A stretch of DNA of 64,000 nt. Origin: Lineus longissimus (lineage: Eukaryota > Nemertea > Pilidiophora > Heteronemertea > Lineidae). Shown here in pieces: positions 60,201-64,000 of the stretch. A program made the position numbers and the translations under genes. The stretch lies in the NCBI RefSeq assembly GCF_910592395.1, contig NC_088311.1, forward strand, positions 1,986,501 through 2,050,500, written 5' to 3'. The notes below the pieces were generated by a model. That model did no database searches. It saw only the letters and a program-made list of their open reading frames with translations, and was not told where the DNA came from. Position 1 is the stretch's first letter; each line of letters starts with the position of its first letter.

Positions 60201-63200
60201 GGCCTTTTGGCTTGCGCTGTTCCTACAAATGATGTCCCTTACTATTGGCTGGTGTGCTGTCTGTTAGTTGTGAGTCCATCACGTGCCTGAATATGATTGG
60301 GGTACCGACATCCTGATAAAACCTTTCGAAGGCATGGTTCTGTGTGTGATCAGACTGTGGAGTCAAAGAGAGTGTTTGAAGCTTTTTGTTCAGTAGTGTT
60401 CCCCATATTTACGACAAGGTCCTGTACAATGTCAGGATGCCAAATTGATGATATTATGTGGTCGGTGACAACTTTGTTGTACTTCTTTCAGAGTGTAATC
60501 TTTGCATGTTTGGTTCCTCCTGCAATGGTTTTGGCTTCAAGAACAGTGACCTTGACATATGTATGACCCTCACCACTCATGATTCACCAAAGGTAAGATT
60601 TTAACCCTCGACATTCACTTGTGGACCAGCATACATGTAACTATAGGTATCTTCAAATGTTTAAAGTAAGAGAAGGATTGTGGCCTTTACCATGACATTC
60701 ACCACCATGACATTGAGAAATTCAGTTCTCCATCAAGTATTCATTATGTACTGGCTAATATATTGTAGTTCTTGCAAACACGAGAATGTTATCAAAATTG
60801 CAATCTTTCTTTCAGAACTTGAACTGTGTTGAAATCATTGAGAATCTCGCAACCAAGTTGAAAACACACAAAGGTCTGTTCAATGTGTTTGCTATTACCA
60901 CTGCCAAGGTTCCCATCGTCAAGTTCAAGCACAGGAAGTCATCAATAGAGGGAGATATCAGTCTCTACAACACTTTGGTAAGTTGATTGATGTTTTGGCA
61001 TACATTGGTACTGTTCTGTAGTAGCCTTTGTTTCCATGTGGTCATCATCTGTTCATACTTGTTTGTCATGCAATTCTCATTATTTGTTACAGGCCCTTTA
61101 CAACACCAAGATGTTAGATAATTATGCTGGAATTGACGACCGAGTGAAGGTCATAGGGTACATCATGAAAGTTTTTGCCAAGGTGAGGATCCAGGATGGC
61201 TTGTTCAAAGCAACAGTTCCACTGCTGTGGGGTTAAATTGATCCCAAGCTAAAAACAGGGCGCTTGTCTTCCCTCTCTTATCAGCAAGAAGACAGAGTCT
61301 GGGAAATAGTGCCCATCATGAGTGTTGCTATTTGTTGCTGTGTGTTCTTGATTCTTATGCCTTGGAACACATGATCTCACTGAACATCATCCTATGCAGG
61401 TTAAGATATCATTAGCTCAAAGTTGGCCCTATCCACAGAGCTGCACCTTTTTCAGTTTGAGACTGTACTCCCAAGATAACCATTGTTGTTTGATATTGCA
61501 GGTGTGTGACATAGGAGATGCATCTCGTGGTAGCCTGTCCTCGTATGCGTACATCCTGATGGTGCTCTACTATCTGCAGCAGTGCAAACCCCCAGTCATC
61601 CCTGTCCTCCAGGAGCTTTATGACGACGCTAGCAAGCCCGTGATCAGCATAGAAGGTTGCAATACGTGGTTCTTTGATGATATGAAAGACCTGGTAAGGA
61701 AACTTACACACCAATATGTGTTGGGTAATGGCGTGATTTGCGATAAGTTTCAAGATCCAACCACCAAATAACTCCTTACCTGAATCACTAGAACAAAAGA
61801 CTCCAGAATAGAAAGTCAAAATTATGTGCTATTGCCTAATATTAGTAGTCAAGACTAGTTAACACTACCCCTCCCCCTGGCAGAGGTAGTGTTAACTGAT
61901 TGGCTTAGAGTAAGTGTAGCACTGACCGTGCGATTCGACCATCTTGGTGTCATCTGAGTCGCAACCTAGAAAAGCTCTCCATTGTCTTAAGCCAATACTG
62001 TGCCACCTTTATGCTAAAATGTTAAATGAACTGCTGTTAATCTTCACAATATCTCTTTGCAGCCTATAAAATGGCCAGGCTATGGTAAGAACAACCAAAC
62101 TGTTGGAGAACTATGGCTAGGTTTGCTGAAATTCTACACTGATGGCTTCAACTTCAAAGAACATGTTGTCAGCATTCGTCAGTTCAAGCCTCTGACAAGA
62201 TTTGAGAAGCTTTGGAATGGAAAGAGCATAGCCATTGAAGGTTTGTTTTTTTATCTGTTACTGTTGAATCTGTTGTGATCTTGATGTATTTTATCTGAAA
62301 ACCACATCGTCGGCAAGTATGAAAAGAACAGAAAACTTGGCTTACAGCTGTGTGGACACCAGCACATCAGAATATTGGCGCTTAAACTATCCTTCTTTGA
62401 AAGTCTACTTGCCATCTACCAGCACACAATTACGAAAATTTGGATTGTAGTCAAACTATAACAAGTGAGGTTTATCGAATGGATTGCAGATTATGATTTT
62501 GCAGAATCTAAATGAAACCTCTGCTTTAGTGAACTTATGATTGTCTTTCTCTCATTCTCCAGATCCATTTGACTTGACTCATAATCTGGGTGCCGGGTTG
62601 TCCAGGAAAAGTAAGTAGACCACCGAGACTTGTCAAGTGATGCACTGGATGGTTGATTCGTTGATATCGCCGAGTTCCTTAGTGGATGCCTGTTTCTGGT
62701 TCTGATAGTTGTACCATGTCGCCTTGATACACTCCTGTGAATGAGAAAAGCACAGAATTATTACAACCAAAAGAATCAAATTCTCTTATTAGCTTTTCTT
62801 TCATTGTTTCAGTGAATACATTCATCATGAAGGCCTTCATCAATGGTCGCCACCTGTTTGGGAAGCCTGTTGACACCAAGGTGCCACCAGAGGGTTACGT
62901 CACCTTCCATGTAAGTTACCTTCACTTGAAATAGGTTTTACGAGCCCTTTACTATTCTGCTGTTTGAGCTGGGTGAGCCACCATGACAGCCTGTCTCCGC
63001 TCTTGATCACAGACTTCTCAAAAACCAGGGACTGATATGAAGGTTTTGATCGCGAACCAACAGTTTTTATCACTCATCTTCAAGACATAAGGGCCATGAT
63101 ATACCATACCTGAACCCATATCCAAAATGATGATAGTTTTATCTCATTACAGGATTACTTCTTTGATTCAACCTTGCTTGTTGATGGTCAACCGCCCAAC

Positions 63201-63979
63201 GACCGGGGATGCCGTGCATGTGGAAAGATAGGCCACTTTGCAAGAGACTGTCCTATTGTTACTGCCAGGAAAGAAAGGTAAGGGCTTGATGTCTAACTTG
63301 AAAGTCTTCACTCTTGGTGATAACTCATGTTATCCAGTTCTCTGCTGTTGATTTTCACCTCCACTCGGATCGATGACCTTTTGATGATGCCATAGCTTTA
63401 TCTTTTAGATTTACTGACAATTGCATATTATGGTCTGATTTATGTGTAGCCTTATTTGCTCCTCCAGGGAACATAAGGATGGTAGAGATGGTGACAATGG
63501 TCGAAGAGATAATGGCAGGAGAGATGGAAAGTTTGATGATCGAATGAGAAGGGACCAGAACCAAAGGAGAGGTAAGACAATATAAGATATCGATTACGGC
63601 TGAGATTGTGTAATGGCTGGAGTCTTTCATTGTGAACTTTAGTTCAGCAGTACATATTGTATTCCATGTAAACATGATATAGAGTAATTTTACCATAATG
63701 AATTGTCACTAGTTAGCCATGTATATAGTTCTATTTGTTCCTCCAGGTATGCCACAAGGGCAGGGTCGAGGTATGCCCGGGAAACCAGGACCTGGCGGAC
63801 CGAAGGGAAATCTGTTGAACCAGCCAAGACCTTTCCCGTTTCCTCAGCTTTTCTACAACTCCGGCATGAGACCACCGTTTTCACCTCACTTTGGAGAAGG
63901 CCGAGGTTTCCCACCAGGTTTTGCTGGACCAGGAGGTCCCAGGCAAATTCATCATCCCATGTTCATGAATAGAAACCCA
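54212..63979 (+). CDS. TUT4/7: Terminal uridylyltransferase, TUT4/TUT7 type (ZCCHC11/ZCCHC6), 3' end outside window
   Basis: Coding exons: 54212-55010, 55203-55291, 55453-55569, 56407-56725, 57029-57225, 57595-57792, 58081-58252, 58520-59463, 59781-59928, 60103-60189, 60492-60592, 60816-60977, 61093-61182, 61502-61693, 62063-62240, 62563-62610, 62813-62910, 63153-63277, 63468-63571, 63747-63979, then a donor; 1467 residues so far. Order: acidic, repetitive N-terminus; matrin-type C2H2 finger (YYCRLCEYHC...H...H, about 305-335); first nucleotidyltransferase module with SDVNID and no third acid, so probably inactive; acidic linker; CCHC knuckle CSICQKEGHLKQNC; second, catalytic module with GSSCNGFGFKNSDLDICM and EGDISLYNTL supplying the three Asp; PAP-associated domain (CDIGDASRGSLSSYAYI); CCHC knuckle CRACGKIGHFARDC; Arg/Gly-rich tail. 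The family uridylates mRNA and pre-let-7 3' ends in the cytoplasm. One gene stands for vertebrate TUT4 and TUT7. Confidence 0.94.
54396..54612 (+). repeat. 18-bp tandem coding repeat in TUT4/7 exon 2
   Basis: Hexapeptide units of the type KEKQVD/KEKQVG pass into KQADEE and KQADEG. The last five DNA units (AACAGGCTGATGAAGRGA) are nearly identical, a sign of recent slippage or unequal exchange. The encoded stretch is Lys/Glu/Gln-rich and probably disordered or helical. Confidence 0.85.
57470..57540 (-). repeat. Possible tRNA-derived SINE fragment in TUT4/7 intron
   Basis: On the - strand a B-box-like GGTTTGACTCC lies near 57478-57488. The A box is not convincing. Confidence 0.25.
57950..58050 (-). 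repeat. Possible tRNA-derived SINE in TUT4/7 intron, minus orientation
   Basis: On the - strand, GCTGGTGCTGTG is followed about 35 bp later by CTGTTCGAATATCGCGACTGG, close to a pol III B box. No complete tRNA fold is possible. Confidence 0.35.
61858..61896. repeat. Perfect 12-bp hairpin in TUT4/7 intron
   Basis: GTTAACACTACC and GGTAGTGTTAAC are exact complements around a C-rich 15-nt loop. It lies between the exons ending at 61693 and starting at 62063. Confidence 0.7.
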
Positions 63980-64000
63980 GTGAGTACTTGGCCTTTTCAG

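Noticed and set aside
1-64000. CRISPR arrays, operons, ribosome binding sites, phage or plasmid genes
   Set aside because: None is seen. The gene structure is that of an animal nuclear genome throughout.
1-64000. A functional gene cluster linking the RNA-related genes POP1, THOC1 and TUT4/7
   Set aside because: They are interleaved with unrelated genes on both strands and act in different compartments. Proximity alone is no evidence.

Overview
This window is animal nuclear DNA, read from the gene structures. Eight protein-coding genes are split into many short exons with GT-AG introns of roughly 0.1 to 2.5 kb, and their products match conserved metazoan families. The dispersed repeats (a long inverted-repeat element carrying a GTC/CGT microsatellite, TA-flanked pogo-like MITEs, palindromic MITEs, a LINE tail with an ATT microsatellite, TACATGTA-rich intergenic DNA) look like those of marine invertebrates (lophotrochozoan or invertebrate deuterostome). 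I cannot name the species from sequence alone. No prokaryotic, viral or CRISPR feature was seen.

Layout: (1) 1-500, last exon of POP1 (RNase P/MRP subunit), + strand. (2) 3708-8388, an acyl-protein thioesterase of the LYPLA1/2 type, - strand, 8 coding exons. (3) 8.8-9.9 kb, a cluster of palindromic and inverted-repeat elements. (4) 11236-14359, an SLC17-like major-facilitator anion transporter, + strand, 8 exons. (5) 15.3-16.4 kb, a large inverted-repeat element with three internal 301-bp units. (6) 17593-20740, SLC35B3 (PAPS transporter), - strand, 9 exons. (7) 22.0-22.7 kb, a second copy of the 0.69 kb element. (8) 23867-30276, THOC1 (THO/TREX), + strand, 18 exons. (9) 31.1-31.4 kb, a near-perfect palindromic MITE. 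(10) 32424-36144, an unnamed protein with a FAR1/MULE-type zinc-binding N-terminus, - strand, 3 exons. (11) 36.2-37.3 kb, a 5'-truncated LINE in the head-to-head promoter. (12) 37527-50653, GAK/auxilin, + strand, 23 exons. (13) 54212 to the window end, a TUT4/TUT7-type terminal uridylyltransferase, + strand, 20 coding exons seen, 3' end outside the window.

The strands run + - + - + - + +, so most neighbours are head-to-head or tail-to-tail. They do not form a pathway. Three act on RNA (POP1, THOC1, TUT4/7), two are transporters (SLC17-like, SLC35B3), and two act in trafficking or lipid turnover (GAK, LYPLA). I did not find a new multi-gene system. The points most worth a second look are three candidate in-frame micro-exons in one GAK intron, the LINE inside a bidirectional promoter, the transposon-related three-exon gene, the altered N-terminus of the thioesterase, and the palindromic MITE family.

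Exon borders were placed by hand from reading frame, splice consensus and remembered family similarity. Codon phase closes in every gene called complete, but UTRs and transcription starts are not established.
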